A DNA stretch of 55,742 nt, from assembly GCA_023229575.1 (NCBI GenBank), contig JALNYZ010000028.1:1-55742 (forward strand), in the 5' to 3' direction. The position numbers and the translations under genes are program-made. Below, in pieces: positions 42,927-51,866 of this stretch; within the stretch, counting starts at the first letter, position 1, and every line of letters begins with the position of its first letter. The notes under the pieces are model-generated. The model was given only the letters and a program-made list of their open reading frames with translations, ran no database searches and was not told the DNA's origin. The stretch is from Prolixibacteraceae bacterium (GTDB taxonomy: Bacteria; Bacteroidota; Bacteroidia; Bacteroidales; Prolixibacteraceae).

Positions 42927-42998
42927 TAAGCACGGGAACAGCAAAAAAGAGGGAAACGATTCAATCGTTTCCCTCTTTTTTGCTGTTCCCGTGCTTAC
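42926..42998. terminator. 73-base perfect palindrome, bidirectional terminator
   Basis: The 36-base arms are exact reverse complements around a single central C. The stem includes A6 and T6 runs flanking GAGGGAAACGATT. It covers the last base of the GH78 stop codon and the whole TAA of the convergent histidine kinase. It is placed to end transcripts from both sides. Confidence 0.95.
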
Positions 42999-45160
42999 AT
43001 ATGCAATACCGATCCTGACAAGTTCTTTGTCAAATGTTTGTCAAGTACCTGAATCAACTTCGTTTTGTTGAATGGTTTGGTAACATAATCATTACAACCG
43101 GCATCCATGGTCATCTTTTTTGAAGGGTCAGAGGCATAGGTCGTTACGGCAACAATAGGAATTTCAGAATCGTTCTCCCTGATTTTCATGGTTGCTTCCC
43201 AGCCATTCATTTCGGGTAACTGAACATCCATTAAAATAAGGTTATAATGATTGTGAACGAACTTATCAACAGCCTCCTTCCCTGTAATGGCCCTTTCATA
43301 TTTCAGGTTGATACTGGAAAGAATGGAACACAATACCTGATAATTAATGTCTTCATCTTCGACGATCAGGATCAGTTCGTTGTTGAATTTCTGGTGTTGG
43401 GTCTTTTCTTCAGGTTTCTTTCTTGTTGATGTTTCACTGGGTGTTAGTACTTTGGGAATATCGAACATAAATGTGGTCCCTTTTTCTGGTTCACTCTCCA
43501 CATGGATATGTCCACCATGTTTTTCAATGAATTCTTTACACAGAATCAATCCAAGTCCGGTACCCTTTTCGTTTTCCGTCCCATATTTGGAGTCTTGCCT
43601 GTTTTGCACAAAGAGATTCTTACGGGTTATTTCATCCATCCCCGTTCCATTATCCATGATGGTAATTTCTGTTTTAATGCCCAGGTTATTTGATCTTATC
43701 TCAATATTTCCGCCTCTGTATGTGTATTTGATGGCATTTCCAATCAGGTTTCGTAATACCGTATTTATCATATTCAGATCCGCGTAAATGAAGATTTCAT
43801 CACCGCGTTCAAAATGCAGTGTGATATTTTTCGAGAGCGCTGTTGGTGCTAAATTATTTACTGTATTCTCTATGCATTGGGTAAGATTTAAAAGTTCAGG
43901 TCTAAATACCATGTTGCCTGTTTGGATGATTGCCCAATTTAGAAGCGTTTCCAAAAGGTTATAGGTTGATTTGGCCGAATTTTTGAGAATTTCCAGCATT
44001 TTAAGCTGCTCTTCATTGCTGAAACTGTCAAAACTATCGATCAACACTTCAAGGAGTTCGGCTGAAGTACCAATCGGCCCTCTCAGATCATGGGCAACTA
44101 TGGAGAATAATTTGTCTTTGGTCGTATTTAAGGCTTTGAGTTCAGATTCATTCTTCTTTAATTCATTTTCAATACTTTTCCTGTCGGTGATATCGTGGAA
44201 AATACCAAGGGTTGCCTCGAATTCACCGTTGGCATTGAATGTTGGAGTGGCAGTAACGAGCATCATCCTGTGTTCACCATCCGAACGGACAAAATCCATT
44301 TCGTAGGTGCTTTGATTACCCTCTTGCCTTGTCCTCGTCTGCCCTTTGATTTTCTCGAAAGTTTCATGGTCCACAAATTCATCCATCCTTCTTCCTACTA
44401 GCGTTCCAACGGGAACACCCATTATTTTGTCTGCTGCCGGATTTGTAAAAATGAACCGTTCGTCCTGATCAACAATGCCGAATCCTTCTCCTTGTATTTC
44501 AATTAGTTTTCGGTATTTTTCTTCGCTTTCACGCAATGAAATCTCCATTGTCTTCCGTTCAGTGATATCGGTGAATGAGACCACGATTTGATTGATAAGC
44601 TGATCGTAAAATACCGACATGATTCCAACCCTGATCTCTCCATTTTTACGGATAAACTGAAATTCATAATTGCTGGGTATATCGGTAGATTGTTGCAGCC
44701 TTAGCTTGTTTAACCCTGTTAGCCTTTCCCGCTCAGACTCAGGGATCAGATGTGTCCAGCTTTGACCAACAACCTCTTCCCGGGAAAAGCCGGTAAGTTT
44801 GCAGTATGCATCGTTGACCATCGAAACATTTGTGTCAGTTTCCAGGATGAGAATGGCCGAAGTATTATTCTCGAAAATAGTCCTAAATCTTTCCTCACTG
44901 CTCAGAAGGGCAATTTTTGTACTGAAAAGTTTTTGTTCCAGCATTTTAGCCATAAAATAAATAATGATTCCCATCACAGGGATGGCTACAATGAACTTAA
45001 TCATTGAAATTGTGAAAAAGGATAGACTTGAAAACAGGGATGAATGATCTATGTAGCTATCAATCAATATCATTGTTACGACCAATGGCAAAAATGCCAC
45101 CAATAACCTGGATTCAACGGTTGTTCCTTTTACCAATCTATTAAAGAAAGATGACATCAA
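42995..45160 (-). CDS. Hybrid sensor histidine kinase/response regulator with two PAS domains
   Basis: This is a 721-residue signalling protein. Two membrane helices lie at about residues 20-35 and 48-70 with almost no periplasmic loop, so sensing is probably intramembrane or cytoplasmic. PAS domains are at about 90-205 (FENNTSAILILETDTNVSMV) and 215-335. HisKA carries H357 in SIVAHDLRGPIGTS. The ATPase domain includes NLIGNAIKYT, DNGTGMD and GTGLGLILCKEF. A C-terminal receiver has the acceptor D645 in LILMDVQLPEMNGW and the Lys of YVTKPF. No output regulator or target operon is adjacent except GH78, with which it converges. The signal is unknown. Confidence 0.95.
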   Translation of the reverse strand: MMSSFFNRLVKGTTVESRLLVAFLPLVVTMILIDSYIDHSSLFSSLSFFTISMIKFIVAIPVMGIIIYFMAKMLEQKLFSTKIALLSSEERFRTIFENNTSAILILETDTNVSMVNDAYCKLTGFSREEVVGQSWTHLIPESERERLTGLNKLRLQQSTDIPSNYEFQFIRKNGEIRVGIMSVFYDQLINQIVVSFTDITERKTMEISLRESEEKYRKLIEIQGEGFGIVDQDERFIFTNPAADKIMGVPVGTLVGRRMDEFVDHETFEKIKGQTRTRQEGNQSTYEMDFVRSDGEHRMMLVTATPTFNANGEFEATLGIFHDITDRKSIENELKKNESELKALNTTKDKLFSIVAHDLRGPIGTSAELLEVLIDSFDSFSNEEQLKMLEILKNSAKSTYNLLETLLNWAIIQTGNMVFRPELLNLTQCIENTVNNLAPTALSKNITLHFERGDEIFIYADLNMINTVLRNLIGNAIKYTYRGGNIEIRSNNLGIKTEITIMDNGTGMDEITRKNLFVQNRQDSKYGTENEKGTGLGLILCKEFIEKHGGHIHVESEPEKGTTFMFDIPKVLTPSETSTRKKPEEKTQHQKFNNELILIVEDEDINYQVLCSILSSINLKYERAITGKEAVDKFVHNHYNLILMDVQLPEMNGWEATMKIRENDSEIPIVAVTTYASDPSKKMTMDAGCNDYVTKPFNKTKLIQVLDKHLTKNLSGSVLHM

Positions 45161-45295
45161 ATTTCAAAATTATGAAAAGGATATAATTGCAGATCAGCCT
45201 ATCATATAAACAAAGCAAAGGTAAAAATAGTTCATTCTTTCGTCATACTGACACAAACCTGTACAAAAATTGATCCAAATATTAAGCGGAAATGA

Positions 45296-45303
45296 TACCT
45301 TTG
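45296..45303 (+). promoter_or_regulatory. -7 box (TACCTTTG) for the ChaN-like gene
   Basis: A full TAnnTTTG match ends 25 bases before the ATG at 45329, in the divergent gap with the kinase gene. Confidence 0.65.
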
Positions 45304-45328
45304 AGATTAAAATCTAACTGCTTATAAT

Positions 45329-46192
45329 ATGCGTAAAATTATTTTGATCCTGGTGGCTGTTGTGGCATTGCTTGCCTTTAAGAGTGACAAGAATGCCTAC
45401 ATGATTTTTGATGCGAAGGGCAAAGAGTGCCACTATGCTAAAATGCTGGAATTGGCGAGGGAGGCGGATGTGGTGCTCTTCGGGGAGCAGCATGACAATC
45501 CAATCGACCATTGGTTGGAACAGGAGCTTACCAAAGATCTGTTCGAGGCAAAAAAGGAAAACCTGATCCTTGGGGCCGAGATGTTTGAGGCAGATGATCA
45601 GGTAGTTGTTGATGAATATTTATCGGGTTCGTTGACTGAAAAAACATTTAAGGATGAGTGCAAACTCTGGACCAATTTTCCAAGTGATTACAAACCATTG
45701 CTTGATTTTGCCAAGAAAAACAAGCTGAAATTCGTTGCTACCAATGTACCAAGAAGATACGCCAACATGGTATACACCAGAGGTTTGGAAAAGCTTGACA
45801 GCATCGAACCGGAAGCAAGAAGATGGATCGCACCGCTTCCGATTGCCTATGATAAAACGCTCAAATGCTATGCCGATATTTTTGCCGCAGCAAAAGGTCA
45901 CGGAGGTGAAAATCTTCCAAAATCGCAGGCCATTAAAGATGCCACTATGGCTTATTTCATTATTAAAAATTTATCTGCCGGTCAGACTTTTGTTCATTAC
46001 AATGGATCTTACCACAGTGATAACCACACAGCCATCGAATGGTACCTGAAACAGGCCCGCCCCGACTTGAAAGTGGTTACAATTGGTTCCACGGAGCAGG
46101 ATTCGGTTGATGAACTCACCAAAGAGAACGCAGGACTGGGAGATTTTGTTCTTGTCACACCTGCCTCGATGAGCAAAACCTATCGTCCTTAA
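45329..46192 (+). CDS. ChaN-family haem-binding uptake protein
   Basis: This 287-residue exported protein belongs to the ChaN/Tiki superfamily (PF04187). The N-terminal hydrophobic stretch (IILILVAVVALLAF) is a signal or anchor. The family motif is seen in VVLFGEQHDNPIDHWLEQ and LILGAEMFEADDQ, with later YNGSYHSDNHTAIEWYL. Relatives bind haem or act as metal-dependent proteases; which applies here is not clear. It is followed by a GNAT gene in the same direction after 73 bases. Confidence 0.88.
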   Translation: MRKIILILVAVVALLAFKSDKNAYMIFDAKGKECHYAKMLELAREADVVLFGEQHDNPIDHWLEQELTKDLFEAKKENLILGAEMFEADDQVVVDEYLSGSLTEKTFKDECKLWTNFPSDYKPLLDFAKKNKLKFVATNVPRRYANMVYTRGLEKLDSIEPEARRWIAPLPIAYDKTLKCYADIFAAAKGHGGENLPKSQAIKDATMAYFIIKNLSAGQTFVHYNGSYHSDNHTAIEWYLKQARPDLKVVTIGSTEQDSVDELTKENAGLGDFVLVTPASMSKTYRP

Positions 46193-46265
46193 GAAGAGTC
46201 CCGCTTGGTTCCCCTTACAAACCATATTGACGGATTTACATAACAAGTCGCATAATCCTAATGAT

Positions 46266-46805
46266 ATGGATCTACAATTTGAACGAATTCAGTCGGGTTC
46301 GCACTGGCATCTCCAGGATCTTTTGGACCTCTATGTGGAATCCTTTCCAAATGAGGAGCGAAGGACTACCAGCGAACTGCTGAGAATGTTGAACGTTCAG
46401 GAGATGTATTTTACGGCAGTCCTGGTGGAGGAGGTAGTCGTTGGTTTTGTTGTGTATTGGAAATTTGGTCAATTCCGTTACATTGAACACCTGGCTATCT
46501 ATCCCGCGCATCGCAGAAAAGGGTTTGGTGCTGGGGTACTGCAACATTTGCAAAGAGAGGGAAAACCTCTTTTGCTTGAAGTAGAAATACCTCAGGATGT
46601 GCTAAGTACGCAAAGAGTGGGCTTTTACAATCGTGCCGGATTCAACGCATTACCGGTATATTATCACCAGCCACCTTACCGCAAAGGCGAATCCCTTGTG
46701 CCAATGTTGCTGTTCTCCGATCGAACCGATTGGGATGATGAACTATTGAAGGTTTCAACGGAACAATTTCAGGAAAAGGTGTATTTCAAGGAAAATAAGA
46801 ATTAG
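46266..46805 (+). CDS. GNAT-family N-acetyltransferase
   Basis: This 179-residue acetyl-CoA-dependent acetyltransferase shows the core motif in YIEHLAIYPAHRRKGFGAGVL (beta4 and the Q/RxxGxG/A loop) and the later GFYNRAGFNA. The acceptor is unknown. The ATG at 46266 was preferred to a TTG at 46227, which would add residues without homology. The last codons (FKENKN) lie in an inverted repeat shared with hydE on the other strand; the two genes overlap by four bases at their stops. Confidence 0.9.
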   Translation: MDLQFERIQSGSHWHLQDLLDLYVESFPNEERRTTSELLRMLNVQEMYFTAVLVEEVVVGFVVYWKFGQFRYIEHLAIYPAHRRKGFGAGVLQHLQREGKPLLLEVEIPQDVLSTQRVGFYNRAGFNALPVYYHQPPYRKGESLVPMLLFSDRTDWDDELLKVSTEQFQEKVYFKENKN

Positions 46806-46827
46806 AAATTTTTATTTTCCTTGAAAT
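46783..46827. terminator. 16-bp inverted repeat inside both convergent gene ends
   Basis: The arms ATTTCAAGGAAAATAA (46783-46798) and the exact complement (46812-46827) surround a 13-base loop holding both stop codons. Because of the symmetry, both proteins end in FKENKN. It probably acts as a bidirectional terminator. Confidence 0.85.
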
Positions 46828-47887
46828 GTTTTGAGTCGCCCCATTCCCCATATCCAATCTCGCTATCTGCCAGTGCCAGCCTTGTATCCAGGCAACCGGT
46901 GCATTGTTCTGGCTCCTCATCGGTGCAGGGTTTGTTGTTGTACAGCAGGTAGTTGTTGCGGTAGGTGCCAGGGGTGATGTTGGGCATGATGATATTGGCC
47001 CCGGCCTTGACTGCCTTCTCCCTGCCCAGCGGATCGATGGCTTGTAATGCAGTGGTGGCGGCAATGTTAATGTCCGGCATCATCAGTCGCAGGATAGCCA
47101 CCATTTTCAGTGACAGATTGAACCTGGCTGAAAGTGGCAATGCATCGGCATGAGGAGTATTGAAAGGCGTATCGTCGTGTTCGATAAATGGTCCCATACC
47201 GACCATGTCGATGTCGAAATCTTTGAAAAACAGCAGATCGCCGGCCAGATCCTCCAGCGTTTGGAAAGGGGTTCCGATCATGACCCCGGTCCCTGTTTGG
47301 TAGCCGATTTTTTTGATGAGCCTTAGCGCCTCCAGCCGCTGTTCGTAAGTATGGTTGCCATCTCCCGGATGCAACTTTTGGTATAGGTATGGGTTGCTGC
47401 TCTCGATGCGGAGCAGGTAGCGATGGGCGCCTGCAGTGAACCACCGACAGTAAACCTCTTTGGTCTGTTCCCCCAGCGAAAGGGTGATGCCCAGTTTGTT
47501 GCCGCTCAGTTGTTTGATCTTAGTTATCAATCGTTCAATTCTTGCTACAAAAGTTTCGTTGGTGACCTCTCCCGATTGAATAACGATCGATCCGTACCTT
47601 TCCCGGTAGGCAAAGCGCGCGGCCTCCAAAACTTCCTCGTCGGTAAGGTTGTAACGGTTAACCTTACTGTTTGACCTCCTGATCCCACAGTAGAGGCAAT
47701 CTTTTTCGCAAACATTGGAGAGTTCGATGAGTCCCCTGAAATAGACTTTGTTGCCGACGGTTTGAAGTTTCAGTTCGCCTGCTTTTTGCAGCAAATGCAA
47801 TCCATCAGCCCCTTCTGCCTTAAGAAGGGAGATCAGATTGTCTTTGGAAAAGAGTTTTTGTTCCAGAATTTCGTTGATTGTCGGCAT
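46802..47887 (-). CDS. hydE: [FeFe]-hydrogenase maturation radical SAM protein HydE
   Basis: This is a 361-residue radical SAM enzyme used in building the H-cluster of [FeFe]-hydrogenase. The SAM-cluster motif is CEKDCLYCGIR (C60, C64, C67), preceded by RGLIELSNVC. IQSGEV, TLSLGEQ, RIESSNPYLYQKLHPG, GTPFQTLEDLAGDLLF and MPNITPGTYRNNYLLYNNKPC match HydE over the closely related PylB and BioB. The start MPTINEILEQK at 47887 was chosen over in-frame upstream ATGs that overlap mnmA. HydF, HydG and the hydrogenase are not in the window. It indicates hydrogen metabolism. Confidence 0.92.
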   Translation of the reverse strand: MPTINEILEQKLFSKDNLISLLKAEGADGLHLLQKAGELKLQTVGNKVYFRGLIELSNVCEKDCLYCGIRRSNSKVNRYNLTDEEVLEAARFAYRERYGSIVIQSGEVTNETFVARIERLITKIKQLSGNKLGITLSLGEQTKEVYCRWFTAGAHRYLLRIESSNPYLYQKLHPGDGNHTYEQRLEALRLIKKIGYQTGTGVMIGTPFQTLEDLAGDLLFFKDFDIDMVGMGPFIEHDDTPFNTPHADALPLSARFNLSLKMVAILRLMMPDINIAATTALQAIDPLGREKAVKAGANIIMPNITPGTYRNNYLLYNNKPCTDEEPEQCTGCLDTRLALADSEIGYGEWGDSKHFKENKNF

Positions 47888-47913
47888 GCCACAAAGATAC
47901 ACATTTGCCCGTT

Positions 47914-47946
47914 TTTGTTGAATTGCACCGAAAAGAACTATTTTTG
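47914..47946 (+). promoter_or_regulatory. mnmA promoter: TTTG, 21-base spacer, TATTTTTG
   Basis: This is the best promoter in the window, with a -33 TTTG at 47914-47917 and a -7 TATTTTTG at 47939-47946. The start codon of mnmA follows 17 bases later. It lies in the 76-base divergent gap with hydE. Confidence 0.75.
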
Positions 47947-47963
47947 CAATTCCAAAATATAGG

Positions 47964-49142
47964 ATGAGTAAGAAAGTTTGCATTGGTCTGTCGGGCGGTG
48001 TTGATTCAAGTGTGGCCGCATACCTGCTGAAAGAGCAGGGATACGATGTTTTTGCCCTTTTCATGATCAACTGGAAGGAGACGACAGGTAGCCTAACTTC
48101 TGAATGTGCCTGGGAAGACGATGTGATTTTCGCCGAAATGACCGCCAAAAAACTGGATATCCCATTTCATGTTGTAGATCTTTCAGCCTATTACCGTACC
48201 CGCGTGGTGGACTACATGTTTTCAGAGTATGAAAAGGGCCGCACCCCTAACCCGGATGTATTGTGCAACAGGGAGATAAAATTTGATGTATTCATGCAAA
48301 AGGCCCTTGAGCTGGGCGCCGATTTTGTGGCAACGGGTCACTATTGCAGGCGGGAAGTGACTGACATAAATGGAGTTCCGACCTATCGCCTGCTGGAAGG
48401 TGTTGATCCCAACAAAGACCAAAGCTATTTCCTCTGTCAGCTGAATCAATACCAACTATCGAAGTCACTCTTCCCGATAGGTCATCTGCTAAAACCTGCG
48501 GTAAGGGAGATTGCACGTGAACAGGGATTGGTCACCGCCGAACGAAAGGATTCGCAGGGCATCTGCTTTGTAGGGAAGGTCGATCTCCCGGTATTTTTGC
48601 AACAAAAGCTAGAGCCAAAAAAGGGGAATGTGATACTTATCCCCGCGGATTTTTCTGCCAGGAAAAAACTGGAGAAAAACAGGGACAATCTACCGAAACT
48701 GACATCTCCTTTTCCATTCAAACCCTGGCAGGGCAGCGTGATCGGCGAGCACAACGGGGCCCATTATTATACCATCGGACAGCGCAAAGGGTTGAATATC
48801 GGTGGTTTCACAGAGCCATTGTTTGTTCTGGCCATCGATGTGGTGCGAAACATTGTTTATGTGGGTGAAGGAAAAGAACATCCCGGGTTGTACCGTCCCG
48901 GACTTTTCGTCTCCGAAGAGGAGATTCACTGGATACGGCCCGACAGGGCTTTGAACCCCGGTGAAGAGGCCTGCTTCCTGGTAAGGATTCGTTACCGCCA
49001 ACCGTTGGAAAAAGCCACAATGATTATGGAGGAAGATGGTGCATACATCCTTTTCGACCAGGAACAACGGGGGGTCACCTCCGGACAGTTTGCTGCCTGG
49101 TATGATGGGGAGGAGTTGATTGGGTCGGGGGTAATTGCGTAG
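47964..49142 (+). CDS. mnmA: tRNA-specific 2-thiouridylase
   Basis: This 392-residue enzyme adds sulfur to U34 of tRNA-Lys, tRNA-Glu and tRNA-Gln. The PP-loop is GLSGGVDSS (8-16). The catalytic Cys pair is C101 (NPDVLCNREIKF) and C201 (DSQGICFVGK). The tRNA-binding DPNKDQSYFL and C-terminal YTIGQRKGLNIGG and RYRQPLEKA are standard. It is transcribed from its own promoter, divergent from hydE. Confidence 0.97.
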   Translation: MSKKVCIGLSGGVDSSVAAYLLKEQGYDVFALFMINWKETTGSLTSECAWEDDVIFAEMTAKKLDIPFHVVDLSAYYRTRVVDYMFSEYEKGRTPNPDVLCNREIKFDVFMQKALELGADFVATGHYCRREVTDINGVPTYRLLEGVDPNKDQSYFLCQLNQYQLSKSLFPIGHLLKPAVREIAREQGLVTAERKDSQGICFVGKVDLPVFLQQKLEPKKGNVILIPADFSARKKLEKNRDNLPKLTSPFPFKPWQGSVIGEHNGAHYYTIGQRKGLNIGGFTEPLFVLAIDVVRNIVYVGEGKEHPGLYRPGLFVSEEEIHWIRPDRALNPGEEACFLVRIRYRQPLEKATMIMEEDGAYILFDQEQRGVTSGQFAAWYDGEELIGSGVIA

Positions 49143-49208
49143 GAAAATTGGGAAATGTGAAAATGTGCTGATGTGCTAATGTTAGGAGATGCACTGAGAA
49201 AATGAGAC

Positions 49209-49277
49209 GGTCCCTGAGCCTGTCGAAGGGTCAAAGCAAATACTAAAGGAAGGCCGGTCCCTGAGCTTGTCGAAGGG
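49209..49277. repeat. Two copies of the CCCTGAGCYTGTCGAAGGG extragenic repeat
   Basis: Copy one (49209-49232) and copy two (49256-49277) share GGTCCCTGAGCYTGTCGAAGGG with one difference. Related TTCGACAAGCTCAGG words are familiar from intergenic regions of many bacteria. The rest of the 430-base gap (49143-49572) shows no gene, RNA or promoter that I can support. Confidence 0.85.
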
Positions 49278-49572
49278 CGGACGGAATTGCGTTGATGATA
49301 TAAGAGGAGAGTGAAGCAATTAGCTGTAAAATACATAGATACAATTAGGATAAATCCAAATAGGAAATGTTAAAATTTGCCTTGGTAGTTTAGGTACTTT
49401 TTCAGCCTAAGGCAGAAATATTCGCCATCAGCATGATGAGAAGGAGATAATACAATTGAAGGTAGATTTGTCTATTTTAGCAGTATGAAATACCCTGGAG
49501 ATTATGATCCCACGTACCGGATATGATTATTGGGGTATTCCATGCGACCTTTGAGAAACATATGATAATCGC

Positions 49573-49767
49573 ATGAACAGCAAGCCAAAACCTATCTTCG
49601 CCAAGCGCATCTTCTGGGATGTGAACTTTGAGCAGATCGACTACGATGCCAAGGCCAACTTTGTGATCGAAAGGGTTTTCGAGCGGGGAGATGTGGAGGA
49701 CATCCGCCAGTGCCGCCGTTATTACGGCGATGAAAAAGTAACTGAAGCGTTACTGAATGCCAATTAA
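49573..49767 (+). CDS. Short DUF6922-like protein, possibly truncated
   Basis: This 64-residue protein reads FAKRIFWDVNFEQIDYDAKA, then FVIERVFERGDVEDIRQCRR and YYGDEKVTEALLNAN. This resembles the N-terminal two-thirds of small proteins (DUF6922-like) that precede AbiEii-type nucleotidyltransferase toxins in Bacteroidota. The usual family continues about 30-40 residues further, so the copy here may be truncated. A 24-codon frame (MPIKKQTWESVKTGIRKAV...) overlaps its end at 49758-49832 and could be a remnant of a partner. No toxin gene is present. It is probably a degraded toxin-antitoxin relic; the assignment rests on memory of the motif. Confidence 0.55.
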   Translation: MNSKPKPIFAKRIFWDVNFEQIDYDAKANFVIERVFERGDVEDIRQCRRYYGDEKVTEALLNAN

Positions 49768-49886
49768 AAAGCAGACCTGGGAGAGCGTTAAAACGGGAAT
49801 ACGAAAGGCCGTAAGCGATTATTTGCGCTGACCCTTCATTTCCAGCTTTGTACCGATAGTTTAAACAGTAACTTAAATACGACTTT

Positions 49887-50792
49887 ATGAGTCAACTAAG
49901 CAAACCCTCTCGTGGATGGATCAGAACGCTTCTCATCCTGGTTCCCTTCGGTTTTTATGTTGGTATTTCGCAGGTTTTGGCCCTTTTCACCCTGGGTGTT
50001 AAATTGCAGGATCGGAGTTTTCATCCGACTACCTTTCAAGCCACAGTGATCGAATTATTTATGCTGGCAGGTGTGTTCGCGGTGGTAGCTATTTTTCGCA
50101 GATGGGTCGACCGAGACACTTTTCGAAGTTTGGGTTTCGAAACGGAAAATGTCCGAAAGGAGAGTCTGCTGGGTTTGCTGTCTGGAATTATCATGATTAC
50201 TGCCGGATTCCTGCTGTTGCTGGTTTTGCATCAAATTGCCTGGGTCGGGACAAATCCTGATGCGGCGAATTTCATTTTCTCGGTTGTTCTGTTTGTGGCT
50301 GTCGCCTTCACTGAAGAGCTGTTTTTTAGGGGATATATCCTTAATAATCTGATGTGCTCGATGAACAGATGGATTGCGTTGGGAATCTCCTCCATGTTTT
50401 TCTCGGCGGTTCATATGGGCAACGCACATTTTACCTCCTTTAGTTTTCTTTCCATTGTAATGGCCGGCTTATTACTCGGATTGCCCTATGTTTTCACCAA
50501 ATCATTGTGGATGCCCATCGCACTGCATTTTAGCTGGAACTTTTTCCAGGGTACGATTTTCGGTTTCAGTGTAAGCGGCAATTCGGAATATTCATTGATC
50601 AAGCAATCCCGAACCACGGATACAATCTGGAATGGAGGTGAATTCGGTTTTGAAGGCTCACTATTGGCTGTGATCTTCCTGGCATTGGCCATCGGCGGAT
50701 TTACATTTTACTACCATCGGAAGGAGCAACTGATCTTGTCAACTACAGATGGTGAGTCAATAATTGCTTCTGAACAGGAAGATAGAATTTAA
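49887..50792 (+). CDS. CPBP-family intramembrane metalloprotease
   Basis: This 301-residue membrane protein has about eight helices. The CPBP/Abi motifs are E143-E144 with R148 (TEELFFRGY), H176 in FFSAVHMGNAH, and H214 with N218 in IALHFSWNFFQG; these form the predicted metal site. Relatives are prenyl-protein proteases (Rce1-like) or bacteriocin-immunity proteins. The substrate is not inferable from the neighbours. No clear promoter box is seen. Confidence 0.92.
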   Translation: MSQLSKPSRGWIRTLLILVPFGFYVGISQVLALFTLGVKLQDRSFHPTTFQATVIELFMLAGVFAVVAIFRRWVDRDTFRSLGFETENVRKESLLGLLSGIIMITAGFLLLLVLHQIAWVGTNPDAANFIFSVVLFVAVAFTEELFFRGYILNNLMCSMNRWIALGISSMFFSAVHMGNAHFTSFSFLSIVMAGLLLGLPYVFTKSLWMPIALHFSWNFFQGTIFGFSVSGNSEYSLIKQSRTTDTIWNGGEFGFEGSLLAVIFLALAIGGFTFYYHRKEQLILSTTDGESIIASEQEDRI

Positions 50793-50851
50793 CATTGGAA
50801 TGAGACATTCTTCCTGAACATTCGTAAAACACGCTATAAAAAATACCCTAA

Positions 50852-50885
50852 ATCAGGTATTTTGTGAACCAATCTGATACCTGAT
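50852..50885. promoter_or_regulatory. 9-bp inverted repeat upstream of cysK
   Basis: ATCAGGTAT (50852-50860) and ATACCTGAT (50877-50885) form an inverted repeat with a 16-base spacer, 37 bases before the cysK ATG. A TATTTG stretch overlaps its right end. It could be a repressor operator or a leader hairpin; no T-run follows. Confidence 0.45.
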
Positions 50886-50922
50886 ATTTGTAGTAAAAAA
50901 TTAATAATCAATTTATAGGATT

Positions 50923-51834
50923 ATGAAGGCTGAAAATATTTTACAAACCATTGGGAATACGCCGCATGTGCGTATCAACAGGCTTTTCCCGGCCGACTAT
51001 AAGGTGTACGCAAAATTGGAGAAAGCCAACCCTGGCGGCAGCATCAAGGACCGTATTGCTTTGTCGATGGTCGAAGATGCGGAAAAAAGCGGAATTCTCA
51101 AAAAGGGCACCGTCATCATTGAGCCCACTTCGGGTAATACAGGTATTGGATTGGCGCTTGTTGCTGCGGTAAAAGGCTATCGCCTGATTCTGACCATGCC
51201 AGATTCCATGTCGGTTGAGCGCAGGAGTATCCTGACCGCATATGGCGCAGAACTGGAGTTGACACCCAGGGAGTTTGGAATGAAAGGGGCCATTGCAAAA
51301 GCTCAGGAGTTGTCGGCACAGATCAAAAATTCATGGATTCCGATGCAGTTCGATAATCCGTCCAATATTGCAGCCCACGAAAACCATACAGCTGCCGAAA
51401 TTGTCGCTGATTTTCCCAATGGAATAGACTACCTCATTACCGGTGTTGGAACAGGTGGCCATATTACGGGTGTTGCAAAAGTTCTGAAGAAGAAATTTCC
51501 CAATGTAAAGGTTTTTGCTGTGGAACCTCAGGCATCTCCCGTTATCAGTGGTGGAGCGCCCGGCCCGCACCCAATCCAGGGCATTGGTGCAGGGTTTATT
51601 CCTCAGAATTTGAAGGTGGAGTACCTGGATGGTTCGATCCAAATTGAAAAAGAGGAAGCTTTCAGTTACACCAAAAGGGCCGCCCGGGAAGAGGGACTCT
51701 TTATCGGCATCTCCTCAGGGGCATCGCTGGCTGCCGTGGCCAAGAAATTGCCTGAAATTCCAAAAGGATCGACCATTCTAACCTTTGTTTACGATGGTGG
51801 CGATAAGTACCTTTCTATTGAAGGACTATTTTAG
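50923..51834 (+). CDS. cysK: O-acetylserine sulfhydrylase (cysteine synthase A)
   Basis: This 303-residue PLP enzyme makes cysteine from O-acetylserine and sulfide. The PLP Lys is K42 in NPGGSIKDRIAL. The substrate loop is TSGNTGIGLA, the phosphate-binding glycines are in GVGTGGHITG, and GIGAGFIP and GISSGAS are typical. The gene is isolated: no cysE or sulfate genes are adjacent. It is followed by a large nested palindrome shared with the convergent rlmD. Confidence 0.96.
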   Translation: MKAENILQTIGNTPHVRINRLFPADYKVYAKLEKANPGGSIKDRIALSMVEDAEKSGILKKGTVIIEPTSGNTGIGLALVAAVKGYRLILTMPDSMSVERRSILTAYGAELELTPREFGMKGAIAKAQELSAQIKNSWIPMQFDNPSNIAAHENHTAAEIVADFPNGIDYLITGVGTGGHITGVAKVLKKKFPNVKVFAVEPQASPVISGGAPGPHPIQGIGAGFIPQNLKVEYLDGSIQIEKEEAFSYTKRAAREEGLFIGISSGASLAAVAKKLPEIPKGSTILTFVYDGGDKYLSIEGLF

Positions 51835-51866
51835 TTTTTGCATATCTACAGTTTGTTTGATTTGTC

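Noticed and set aside
47888..48148. N-terminal extension of HydE
   Set aside because: It overlaps mnmA and its promoter; HydE homology begins at MPTINEIL.
49143..49572. Possible tRNA or small RNA in the gap after mnmA
   Set aside because: No cloverleaf, anticodon arm or terminator was found on either strand; only the two extragenic repeats are clear.
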